A DNA stretch of 64,000 bases from an uncultured Coriobacteriales bacterium (GTDB taxonomy: Bacteria > Actinomycetota > Coriobacteriia > Coriobacteriales > UMGS124), in contig CABQHM010000010.1 in assembly GCA_902464015.1 (NCBI GenBank), forward strand, positions 1 through 64,000. The letters are read 5' to 3'. How positions within the stretch are numbered: the stretch's first letter is position 1; the number at the start of each line of letters is the position of its first letter. The notes below the pieces were generated by a model. It ran no database searches. It saw only the letters and a program-made list of their open reading frames with translations, and had not been told where the DNA came from. This document shows, one piece after another, positions 27,401 through 34,773 of the stretch. The position numbers and the translations under genes are program-made.

Positions 27401-27836
27401 TGCGCAGGCCGGGTCGTTTGACGTCACGGGCACCATCGCCACAGCGACCGGCATCCAGGCAACGGCCCATGTGACCGTCACCGCGCTCACGGCAGTGCGT
27501 GCGGTGCTTGACAACAGCGTCATCTCGACCACCGAAGGGGTCGCGCCCACCCTTCCCGCCACTGCACGGGTGACCTGGAGCAACGGCAAGACTAGCACCG
27601 AGACCATCAGCTGGAACGCCGTTGACCCCGCCCTCTACGCCAAGGCAGGCACCTTCGACGTGAAGGGTACGGCCGCAGGCGTCGCGGTGACTGCGCACGT
27701 GAACGTCACCGGTGCCGAGGTCGCGAAGACCGCCGACCCCTCGCCGAGTCTCGCCCTCGCCGCCATGCTCGCCAGCGGCGGCGTCCTAGCCGTGGCGGCC
27801 GGCGTCGTCCTCAAGCTGCGCGCCAAGCGCGGGTAA
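24405..27836 (+). CDS. large surface protein: CAP domain, Ig-like and PASTA domains, eight Ig-like repeats
   Basis: An 1143-residue exported protein. A signal peptide (RRMLASAGAGAIIAAG, ending about PALA-E) is followed by an acidic linker, then a CAP/SCP domain (~115-275: SFSHTRPDGSG, AENLAQ, LELWYAEKD, FGHYAALISDDYTYVGLG). Next come a Big_2-like Ig domain (~300-390, LTWTSSDESVATVDGNGLVS), a PASTA-like domain (~393-455, VPSVAGMTLDDARDALEAAGL) and eight ~75-85-residue Ig-like repeats (~460-1110) of the form APxLPxxVxVTWSxG ... WDAVDPxxY ... GTFxVxGTV. A C-terminal helix and RAKRG form a membrane anchor; no LPXTG is visible. Probable roles are adhesion or cell-wall interaction. GAAGGGGG precedes the ATG. 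Confidence 0.9.
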   Translation: MNASQTTRRMLASAGAGAIIAAGALVAGIATQPYPALAEDATYDTVASDASYSDVAADDDSASAGDTAADDAQQANQSTDAGAGAQDAPKFSAASGAPTATASKPCLALSVPGSFDTTQAEALLGRINEIRTEAAAEGLVDYESGVAVTGQPLTWSTGLEQLAQVRAAEASYSFSHTRPDGSGTVLDTNGPLVAGANPTVLAENLAQASDTASALELWYAEKDAYERYLNGDTSVSEGDFGHYAALISDDYTYVGLGSFIAADGGTYLASEFSNAASASAAVQPDGECVAQINAETAGLTAGIATPQDWDGSLTAGQMLQLDLNLTSTQGGTYAAATQLTWTSSDESVATVDGNGLVSTVGSSTATISVSAAADGQALASIDLTVAAQQVGVPSVAGMTLDDARDALEAAGLVVGDTITGDEASDPSMNGVVYDQDPAANTLVDAGTQVNLTAYADYVAPWATSCEAAEPVETEAGVAPELPATVTVYWSKGDPTQEPVTWDDIDPALYADGDSFQVSGTVGDTGLTTTVGVTVKAKPAPTIASLEDVNVTTPSGTAPELPETVNATMSDDTTTTMNVSWNAVDASQYSSREGGTFDVTGTVEGAAGYAVAHVTVTPATITALEDPAPITTFVGHEPTLPATVKATWSNGDVTDELVEWQPLLGLTQDGKGPWDFAGDVVLTGTVEGTDKTASLKVSVVQPKAQSVGELVGVSTKAGTAPKLPQTVQVTWEDGSTTQESITWDAIDPASYEKAGIFTVTGTVPSADNAQVGVQVTVTAADLTITSVAAIADVTTPSGTAPTLPSQVEVTWSDGSTGTGTIAWDAVDEASYKVRAGGEFSVHGTVSATQGSGEGAADGKADVSVRVIVSAATATAVEQPAGVSTTANTAPTLPATARVTWSNGDVTDEAVTWDAINPSFYENAGTFTASGKVSSTGQGVSCKVTVKAAAATATAVSAKAVDITTTAGVAPQLPASVEVTWSNGTTTKEVVSWNAVSGNAYAQAGSFDVTGTIATATGIQATAHVTVTALTAVRAVLDNSVISTTEGVAPTLPATARVTWSNGKTSTETISWNAVDPALYAKAGTFDVKGTAAGVAVTAHVNVTGAEVAKTADPSPSLALAAMLASGGVLAVAAGVVLKLRAKRG

Positions 27837-27861
27837 GTAAGGCAGCTGGAAAACGCACAAA

Positions 27862-27909
27862 GAACCGCCCCCTTCCCCAGGCACTGCCCATCGGGGAAGG
27901 GGGCGGTTC
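27862..27909. terminator. bidirectional terminator between convergent genes
   Basis: Perfect 17-bp arms (27862-27878 and 27893-27909, core CCGCCCCCTTCCCC) close a 14-nt loop. It sits between the surface-protein stop and the convergent LuxR stop. The T-rich tails are weak, but the stem is exceptionally stable. Confidence 0.85.
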
Positions 27910-27940
27910 ATGTTTCACATCCTTGATTATAAAATCCCTG

Positions 27941-29545
27941 CTAGAGTGCCACGGTCTTCGTCGCCGCAAGGTCAACGAGCTGGGCGCGGGTGTTGACGCC
28001 CGCCTTCTCGTAGATGTGGGCCGTGTGCGTCTTCACCGTGTTGCGCGAGATGCCGAGCTTCTCGGCGATGGCGTCGGCGCTCTGGTGCTGCAACAGATAC
28101 GGCAGGACCTCGGTCTCGCGCGGGGTGAGCGTGCCGAGCTCGGCGGCGATGGCATCGGCCTGCACCTGCGCAATGCGCGCCATGTCGGCGGGATTGCGCA
28201 CGATGACGAACTGGTCGCGGGCACGCTGCTGCACGGTCACACCCAGGCTGAGCAGGGCACCGTAGAGCAGCGACACGGCAACGAGCACGATGGAAGTCGT
28301 GCCCAGACCCACCGTGCTCATGAGCACGCCGCCACCCAGGATGCCCACAAGCAGGGTAAACGAGCAGATGCAGACGACCCAGGCAGGGTTCTTGAGGCCC
28401 TCTTCACCCCGCCGGGCAAGCCCCAACAGCTCCACCATCGCACACATAGCGAGGGCACTCGTGAGGCTGTCAGTCGCCTTACCGGCGATATGAGCGAGCG
28501 TCTGACCCACATCAGAGGGCATCGTTGTGGTGAGGATGAACACGAGGGCCGAGGTGCCCAACAATATCGGGAGCACCACATACGGCGCGTCGGGGTTGGC
28601 GCGCATCGAGAGAAAAAGCAGCGCGCACGCAAGCAGAGTGCCGCCCACGCCGGTCACAACCTGGCGATACACGTACTCTGCCTGGGCAAGACCGTCGTTG
28701 GAAAAGCCAATGAGACCCATGTAGAGCCCCAAGCCCAAAGAGCAGCACGCGACCTCAGTGAGATGGCTGCGCAACTGAGAAGGCCGCGCCGCGGGCGACT
28801 GCGCAGAAGAGGCCGTGCCCGCCGTCACACCAGCGACCACACCAGACTGCGAGCCGCACACAGCAAGGGCGCGCGCCTCGCACACGACGCCAAGAATCGG
28901 CAGGATGCAAACGAGCGCCGCGCACACATCAGCATTGAGCGCCCCAAAAAGCAGCTTGATGGCAGCACATGCTCCCAAACTTGCGCACGCCAATCCCAAA
29001 ACCGTGGAACTGCGCGGCTCAACGGGCGCGTTGGCCACAAGTCGCGGCACCAAAAACCCGAAAGCCAGACCGCCGATGAGGCCACCCACCACCGTGAGCA
29101 CCAGGCTCGAAGAGCCCAGCTTGACAAGGGCTGGCCCCACAAAACAGCCCAGGGCACATGCGAGATTCAATATGTCAGCGTGAAGCGCTCCGCCAAAGGC
29201 GGGACGGATGCAACACAGCCCACCTGCCGCAGCTCCCTTACAAGAGGTGGCATCGCCCCTCGAAGCGCCATTTTCGCAGGCAACGTCTGCAGCAGAACGC
29301 CTACCGACAAAGGCAACCGCAAAGGCGGCGAGCGCCGTGCCCGCAAGGGCAGCAAGCCAACCCGCATCCCCACGCGGGTGGTTCAGGATGGAAATCGGCA
29401 GCGTGTAGACAGGACCGGGCGTCATGCGATACGCAAAGTCAAACCAAAGAATGATGAGGGCCGCCTCCAGGCAGACCCAAAAAACAGGGAGCAACGGCAA
29501 GGTTTTGACCCGAGCCCACCCCTGTGTCTTATCTTTTTCCGCCAT
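27941..29545 (-). CDS. membrane-bound LuxR-family transcriptional regulator
   Basis: A 534-residue protein with two blocks of membrane helices separated by a Ser/Ala-rich linker (TASSAQSPAARPSQ), then a C-terminal LuxR helix-turn-helix (last ~65 residues: LTPRETEVLPYLLQHQSADAI, GISRNTVKTHTAHIYEKAGVNTR). The ATG at 29545 has GGGGGA 8 nt upstream; earlier in-frame codons lack a ribosome-binding site. A small protein gene (30129-29641) and a reductase (32453-30261) precede it on the same strand, so the three may form one reductase-regulator module. Ligand unknown. Confidence 0.9.
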   Translation of the reverse strand: MAEKDKTQGWARVKTLPLLPVFWVCLEAALIILWFDFAYRMTPGPVYTLPISILNHPRGDAGWLAALAGTALAAFAVAFVGRRSAADVACENGASRGDATSCKGAAAGGLCCIRPAFGGALHADILNLACALGCFVGPALVKLGSSSLVLTVVGGLIGGLAFGFLVPRLVANAPVEPRSSTVLGLACASLGACAAIKLLFGALNADVCAALVCILPILGVVCEARALAVCGSQSGVVAGVTAGTASSAQSPAARPSQLRSHLTEVACCSLGLGLYMGLIGFSNDGLAQAEYVYRQVVTGVGGTLLACALLFLSMRANPDAPYVVLPILLGTSALVFILTTTMPSDVGQTLAHIAGKATDSLTSALAMCAMVELLGLARRGEEGLKNPAWVVCICSFTLLVGILGGGVLMSTVGLGTTSIVLVAVSLLYGALLSLGVTVQQRARDQFVIVRNPADMARIAQVQADAIAAELGTLTPRETEVLPYLLQHQSADAIAEKLGISRNTVKTHTAHIYEKAGVNTRAQLVDLAATKTVAL

Positions 29546-29640
29546 GGCGTTTCCCCCGTCGACGTCTGGGCACGTTTCGCACCGCACATCAGCACGCGGG
29601 GATGATACCACCGAAGTGAGAGAATCGCAGGTGGGACGCA

Positions 29641-30129
29641 TTATGCCTCGGGGGAAACGTCAGGCGCCTCCCCAGCCTTCGCGGCATCGGCCTCACAGCG
29701 GGCCAGCGTGTAGGCGTAGTCCTCGCGGAAGCGGTTGAGCTCGTCTTCCAAGACAAGGGCATCGGCCTCAGACAGACGCGCGCGCGATGCCTCGGGGACA
29801 CTGGCGAAGGGGCTGTGCTCGAGGTCGCGCTCAAAGCGCGCCTTCTCACCACGCAGGGCCAGGCGCTTCTCGTTTACCAGCTGCTCATAGAGCTTGGGAT
29901 CGATGGCGTCGCGGTCGAACGTGCGAGACTCGAGCTGTTCGAGGTCGCCCTCGAGGTCGTCGACGCATGAGTACTTGGCAAGCACCTGCCCTGCAGCGCG
30001 ATGCCTCTCCAACTTGGCCTGAATCTCCTGCATGCGCGGCATGCCGGCAAGCAGCGACTGCAGATGCCGCTCGTTAGCCGATTCCGCCTGGTATGCACCC
30101 GTCAGCTGGTCATTTGTCTCGTTACCCAT
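29641..30129 (-). CDS. hypothetical charged, probably coiled-coil protein
   Basis: A 162-residue soluble protein that I do not recognise. It is rich in Glu, Arg, Leu and Ala, with long helical stretches (MQEIQAKLERHRAAGQVLAKY, DLEGDLEQLESRTFDRDAIDP, SEADALVLEDELNRFREDYAY). There is no signal peptide, membrane segment or catalytic motif. ATG at 30129 follows AAAGGG at 8-9 nt. It lies between a reductase gene and a membrane LuxR gene on the same strand, 95 nt before the latter. It might be a scaffold or adaptor for that module, but the position is the only evidence. Confidence 0.7.
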   Translation of the reverse strand: MGNETNDQLTGAYQAESANERHLQSLLAGMPRMQEIQAKLERHRAAGQVLAKYSCVDDLEGDLEQLESRTFDRDAIDPKLYEQLVNEKRLALRGEKARFERDLEHSPFASVPEASRARLSEADALVLEDELNRFREDYAYTLARCEADAAKAGEAPDVSPEA

Positions 30130-30260
30130 CGCGTCGCCCTTTCCCTTCGAACCCCAAAACCCCACAGCCCGCAGCCCATCGGCACGCGGGGATACAGAAA
30201 AACCGGCCACCCCGCACACTGTGTGCGACGGGGCGGCCGGCCGGAACCCAAAACGCTGTC

Positions 30261-32453
30261 TTACTTCGAGATCTCCTGGCCGGAGAGCTCCTTGCCCAGG
30301 ACGCGGCCCAGGGTGAGGGCCATGCCGAGGCTGACGCCCTGGATGGGCGTGGAGTAGTGGGTGCCGAAGCGACCGCCGGAGTTGTTGCCGGAAGCGTAGA
30401 GGCCCTCGATCGGGTTGAAGTTCTTGTCAAGGACACGCTGGTTGGCATCGATGACCAGACCGTTGAGGCTGACGGTGCCCAGGGCGGGCTTCTCCTGCAC
30501 CTGGATCATACCGAAGAACGGGGGCTCGTCGATGGGGAGCAGGACGCGCGGGTCGCGGCCGAAGTCGGTGTCCTTGCCAGCAGCGGCCATCTCGTTGTAA
30601 CGGTCGATGGAAGCCTTGGCGGCAGCGGCCTCCTCGTCGGAGAGGCCCATGTACTCGAAGAGCTCCTCCCAAGTGTTGGCCGCGAAGTGGCAGGGCGTAC
30701 CCGTGGACCACGTGGTCTCGCCAGCGCCACCGGCGGTCTCCTCGCCCTCGGCGCCGCGCTCGACCCAGTGGGCCAGCGTCTCGTCGAGCGAGTCGTCGCG
30801 ACCGGCGCAGAAGTGCTCGGGCGCGGAGCGGGAAAGCAGGGTCTTGTACTTGGAGTCGAAGAAGGCGTAGAAGCGGCCGAACTTCCTGCGCTCCATCTGC
30901 TCGATGATGCCGAAGCAGCCCATGAACTCCTCGTCGCAGAAGCGCTGCATGTCGGAGTCAAGCCACAGGGCGAAGCGGTAGGTGCCCTGACGGATGAGCA
31001 GGTTCACGGAGTACTTGTCGGAGATGTACACGACCTCGGGCGAGATGAGGGTGCGCTGGATCGGGTCCATGGAGCCGCCGGCCCACATGCCCATCTTGAT
31101 GCCCGAGCCGTCGCGGCCAAAGCCGGCGGTGCGCATCTTGGAGATGTCCAGGCCGTGAGCGTCGAACAGCTCGCGCTGGTTCTGCTGGAGCTCCTTGTAC
31201 ATGGCGTTGTTCGCGCCGTAGTCGCCAGCAGACAGGACGATGCTCTCGCCGGTGAAGCGGTGGTAGTTGCCGTCGGCGTCCTGAGCGATGACACCGGTCA
31301 CGCGGGTGTGGGTCTCGGTGCCGTCGGAGATGACATCGACGCCGTCCTCGCCCACCTGCTCGATCTTGCAGGGAACCTCTTCCTCGGTGGTCTCAAGCAC
31401 GATGCCCTTGTAGCCCCAGAACCACTGGGCGCCCAGGGACTCGGACTTGGCGATGAGGGCCTTGCCGCCGCTCTCCTGAGCCATGTCGCCAGCGCCTGCA
31501 CCCTCGCCGAAGCTACCGGCGTTCATGGGGTAGGTGATGGTGCCCTTCCAGCACTTGTAGCCGTTGATGTCGCCGCCGTTGGCGAAGTACTCGTCAGCGC
31601 AACCCTCGACAAGCTCAATCTTCGTGGAGGCAACAACGGACTCGGGGGAGTTCTCCATGAGCCAGTCGACCATCTCGCCGGAGTTGTCGACGAACTTCTT
31701 CACCAGGCAGGGGTTGGTGTAGCCAAGGGAGCGGCGCTGCCAGTCGGCGATGAACTCGGACTTGTCGATCTCGGGGCAGCCGGCGTCCATGCAGAACTTG
31801 GAGTTGACGGTACCGATCTGGTGCAGACCGTACCAGAACATGTTGTCCTCGTCCTGAGCCTCGAGCACAACGACCTTCTTGCCGCCCTCGGCAGCAGTCA
31901 CGGCGCAGGCCAGGCCCGCGTTGCCGCCGCCAACGATGACGATGTCAGCCTCGGTGGTGTCGACGATGTCTGCCTCGTCAATCTCGGGTTTGTCGCCGAG
32001 CCACTCGGGCGTGGCAACGACATAGGCGGCCTCGGCCGGGAACTCGTAACCAGCCTGCTCCATGCAGTCCTTCACACCGGCAACGGTGACGTTGGTGCAC
32101 AGCGTGGCGCCGGAGATGGCGTCGACGTAGGGGCTGTTGGCCTCGACGATGCGGTTGCACAGGTCGTCGATGTCCTCACGGAAGTTCTCGGAGTAGTCCT
32201 TGCGGCTCGTCTGCGTGACAGTGTAGGTCACCGAGGTGATGGCGTCCTCGGACAGCTCGCAGGTAATGTCCATCTCGGCAAAGCCGGTGGACTGCTTCGA
32301 CACGTAGGTGCCGGGCGTGAACGCGAAGGGAGCGAGGTCTGCGGGGGCATCCTCGGCCTGGGCGGTGCTCACGCCGGTGGCGGTGATGCCGAGAGCGGCG
32401 CCGGCAAGAGCGGCGGTCTTCAGGAAGTCGCTGCGGGTGATGCTGGTGGACAT
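30261..32453 (-). CDS. exported flavoprotein reductase with N-terminal FMN-bind domain
   Basis: A 730-residue enzyme. The signal SITRSDFLKTAALAG has a Thr-Arg pair where Tat signals have Arg-Arg. An FMN-bind domain spans ~47-134 with flavinylation motif DAISGATLCT. An FAD reductase domain starts at ~169 (ADIVIVGGGNAGLACA). The middle is longer than in its neighbours, and the substrate region is unusual (MQRFCDEEFMGCFG), again lacking the fumarate-reductase arginine. The ATG at 32453 has AAAGGA 6 nt upstream. The small coiled protein and the LuxR gene follow on the same strand. The reduced compound cannot be read from sequence. Confidence 0.92.
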   Translation of the reverse strand: MSTSITRSDFLKTAALAGAALGITATGVSTAQAEDAPADLAPFAFTPGTYVSKQSTGFAEMDITCELSEDAITSVTYTVTQTSRKDYSENFREDIDDLCNRIVEANSPYVDAISGATLCTNVTVAGVKDCMEQAGYEFPAEAAYVVATPEWLGDKPEIDEADIVDTTEADIVIVGGGNAGLACAVTAAEGGKKVVVLEAQDEDNMFWYGLHQIGTVNSKFCMDAGCPEIDKSEFIADWQRRSLGYTNPCLVKKFVDNSGEMVDWLMENSPESVVASTKIELVEGCADEYFANGGDINGYKCWKGTITYPMNAGSFGEGAGAGDMAQESGGKALIAKSESLGAQWFWGYKGIVLETTEEEVPCKIEQVGEDGVDVISDGTETHTRVTGVIAQDADGNYHRFTGESIVLSAGDYGANNAMYKELQQNQRELFDAHGLDISKMRTAGFGRDGSGIKMGMWAGGSMDPIQRTLISPEVVYISDKYSVNLLIRQGTYRFALWLDSDMQRFCDEEFMGCFGIIEQMERRKFGRFYAFFDSKYKTLLSRSAPEHFCAGRDDSLDETLAHWVERGAEGEETAGGAGETTWSTGTPCHFAANTWEELFEYMGLSDEEAAAAKASIDRYNEMAAAGKDTDFGRDPRVLLPIDEPPFFGMIQVQEKPALGTVSLNGLVIDANQRVLDKNFNPIEGLYASGNNSGGRFGTHYSTPIQGVSLGMALTLGRVLGKELSGQEISK

Positions 32454-32980
32454 ATGTTTCCTTTCCAACACGGTTGTTTCCGAACCTGCGGGCACGGCCT
32501 CCTTGCCGGCTCGCCTTCCGTTCGGGCTGACCCCATCGTGGCCTGCCAACGTCTTCTTCACCATGCCGCGACGGGTATGAAATTTGCCGCTCCCAGGCTC
32601 ATACCCAAAGAATGAGAGGGGTCACCTTGACACGTTGAGCTGGGGAAATGCTGATTTGAGAGAATCCGCCCCCAAAAAACGGGACTGCTAAGAAATCTCT
32701 TGCACTCAGTGAAGCGATAGACGAGCGAGCCCTTGGACGTTGCGCGGGGAATACCTTGGGAGGTGCGAAAAGGGCGCGTCGCGAGCCACCGCTCTTCTCA
32801 AACAGCAAGAAGCCTCACAAGCACCCGGGGCACAGGCCTCCAGGACGCACAGCTCTCACACCGTCGATGTGCTCCGTGTTTTCCTTGGTGGCCCCGCGCC
32901 CATCCTTCCCACAAACACGCCGGGACGTGGTAGCATCATCGCCGTCGTTGAAGGCTTGAGCATGAGAGGACAGACGCACT
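32454..32980. promoter_or_regulatory. divergent region between reductase and DUF1846 gene
   Basis: About 525 bp without a gene. CCTTGACA near 32626-32633 followed by TTGAGCTGG at 32635-32643 and AAATGCTGATT parallels 36490-36512 (CCTTGACA, then CTGAGCTGG) and 18824-18842. This lies ~180 nt upstream of the reductase ATG at 32453, though it reads away from that gene. Confidence 0.45.
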
Positions 32981-34462
32981 ATGCGCATTGGATTCGACAG
33001 CCAGAAATACGTCGAACTGCAGGCCGCCCACATCCGCGAGCGTATCGGCTCGTTCGGCGGCAAGCTCTACCTCGAGTTCGGCGGCAAGCTGTTCGATGAC
33101 ATGCACGCCTCGCGCGTCTTGCCTGGCTTTGCCCCTGACGAGAAGATCCGCATGCTGCAGAGCTTCAAGGACGATGTGGAGATCATCGTCGCCGTCAACG
33201 CCAACGACATCGAGAGCGGAAAGGTCCGCGGCGACCTCGGCATCACCTACGACGAGGACGTCCTGCGCCTCATCGACATCTTCCAAGGCATGGGCTTCCT
33301 TGTGAGCGCCGTCGTCGTGACGCGCTACGCCGGCCAGCCCGCCGCCGACGTCTTCCGCGCGCGCCTCGACGCCATGGGCATGCGCTCCTACCGCCACTAC
33401 CCCATCGCCGGCTACCCTGTGGACGTCGACTACGTGGTGAGCGACGAGGGCTTCGGCAAGAACGACTACATCGAGACGACCCGCCCGCTCGTGGTCATGA
33501 CCGCCCCCGGCCCCGGCTCGGGCAAGATGGCCACGTGCCTGTCGCAGATCTATCTCGACGCCAAGCACGGCATCAAGGCCGGCTACGCCAAGTACGAGAC
33601 GTTCCCCGTGTGGAACCTGCCGCTCAAGCACCCCGTGAACCTCGCCTACGAGGCCGCCACGGCCGACCTGGACGACGCCAACATCATCGACCCCTTCCAC
33701 CTGGAGGCCTACGGCAAGGTGGCGGTGAACTACAACCGCGACGTCGAGACGTTCCCCGTGCTCAAAGCCATGATGGAGCGCATCCTGGGCGCAAGCCCCT
33801 ACCAGTCGCCCACGGACATGGGCGTCAACATGGCAGGCCTTGCCATCTGCGACGACGAGGCCGTGTGCGACGCGGCCCGGATGGAGATCGTCCGTCGCTA
33901 CTTCAGCGCGTGCGTGAACACAAAGCGCACCGGCTGCGGCGCCGACCAGATAAGCAAGCTCAAGATGCTCATGAAGCAGGCCGGCGTCACGCCCGACCTC
34001 TCTCCCATCCGTGCGGCGGCCCTCGCCAAGGAGGAGGCCACCGGCAAGCCCGCCGGCGCCCTGATGCTGCCCAACGGCGAGGTCATCAGCGGCCGTACCT
34101 CCACGCGCCTCGGCGCCGCCTCGTCGCTTCTGCTCAACGCCCTCAAGTACCTGGCAGGCATCCCGGAGGAGACCTACATCATCAGCAACGAGGCCATCGA
34201 CCCCATCTGCCACCTCAAGACCGAGCTGCTGCACAGCAAGAACCCGCGCCTGCACCCCGACGAGATGCTCATCGCCCTCTCGCTGAGCTCGGCCACCGAG
34301 CCCCTGGCCGCCCGCGCCATCGAGGCAGCCGAGCAACTGCGCGGCTGTGACGCGTTCTTCTCGGTTATCATCTCCTCCGCCGACGAGAAGCTCTACCGCA
34401 CCCTCGGCATCAACGTGAGCTGCGAGGCCAAGTACGAGCGCACCAGCTACTACCACAAGTAG
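32981..34462 (+). CDS. DUF1846-family protein
   Basis: A 493-residue cytoplasmic protein clearly of the DUF1846 family (MRIGFDSQKYVELQAAHIRERI, KLYLEFGGKLFDDMHASRVLPGF, VVMTAPGPGSGKMATCLSQIY). The APGPGSGK segment resembles a nucleotide-binding loop. Length is normal for the family, which is common in Firmicutes and Actinobacteria; its function is not established. GAGAGGA lies ~10 nt before the ATG. It is a single gene with its own terminator and looks like housekeeping content rather than part of a reductase module. Confidence 0.94.
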   Translation: MRIGFDSQKYVELQAAHIRERIGSFGGKLYLEFGGKLFDDMHASRVLPGFAPDEKIRMLQSFKDDVEIIVAVNANDIESGKVRGDLGITYDEDVLRLIDIFQGMGFLVSAVVVTRYAGQPAADVFRARLDAMGMRSYRHYPIAGYPVDVDYVVSDEGFGKNDYIETTRPLVVMTAPGPGSGKMATCLSQIYLDAKHGIKAGYAKYETFPVWNLPLKHPVNLAYEAATADLDDANIIDPFHLEAYGKVAVNYNRDVETFPVLKAMMERILGASPYQSPTDMGVNMAGLAICDDEAVCDAARMEIVRRYFSACVNTKRTGCGADQISKLKMLMKQAGVTPDLSPIRAAALAKEEATGKPAGALMLPNGEVISGRTSTRLGAASSLLLNALKYLAGIPEETYIISNEAIDPICHLKTELLHSKNPRLHPDEMLIALSLSSATEPLAARAIEAAEQLRGCDAFFSVIISSADEKLYRTLGINVSCEAKYERTSYYHK

Positions 34463-34525
34463 GCACGCGAGTACTTGCCGGGCAAATCGCGCGCAAAGCG
34501 CAGGCCAGGCAGCTATAGTTCACCG

Positions 34526-34563
34526 AAAGGCGGGCGTCCCAAACAGGGCGCCCGCCTTTTTTG
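34526..34563 (+). terminator. rho-independent terminator
   Basis: AAGGCGGGCG and the matching CGCCCGCCTT form a strong stem followed by TTTTTT. It ends the DUF1846 transcript 65 nt after the stop. Confidence 0.9.
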
Positions 34564-34644
34564 AGAACCAGCCTGAAGCGGCAGAGCCAAGCGCGCACCT
34601 CCTTGGTAGCAAGGCAAGCTGGGGGACCGCCTGCGCTGACGTAC

Positions 34645-34671
34645 TGGCAATCAAACGAGTTTCGGGACAGT
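34645..34671. repeat. outlying copy of the 27-bp palindromic repeat
   Basis: TGGCAATC..AACGAGTTTCGG..CAGT matches 21 or more of the 27 positions of the repeat clustered at 39918-40234. It sits alone in the gap between the DUF1846 gene and the convergent LuxR gene. Confidence 0.65.
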
Positions 34672-34773
34672 TTTCCCAAACAGCCTGGCTCGAGTCTTAC
34701 TACTCCCAAACTCAATTTCCTGCCAGCAAGCCCAGTCGCAATGAAACGCCGCACCCGTCTCTTTTCGTCATTC

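Noticed and set aside
27700..27836. Sortase (LPXTG) anchor on the surface protein
   Set aside because: The C-terminus has a hydrophobic helix and positive tail, but KTADPSPS precedes it with no LPXTG-like motif.
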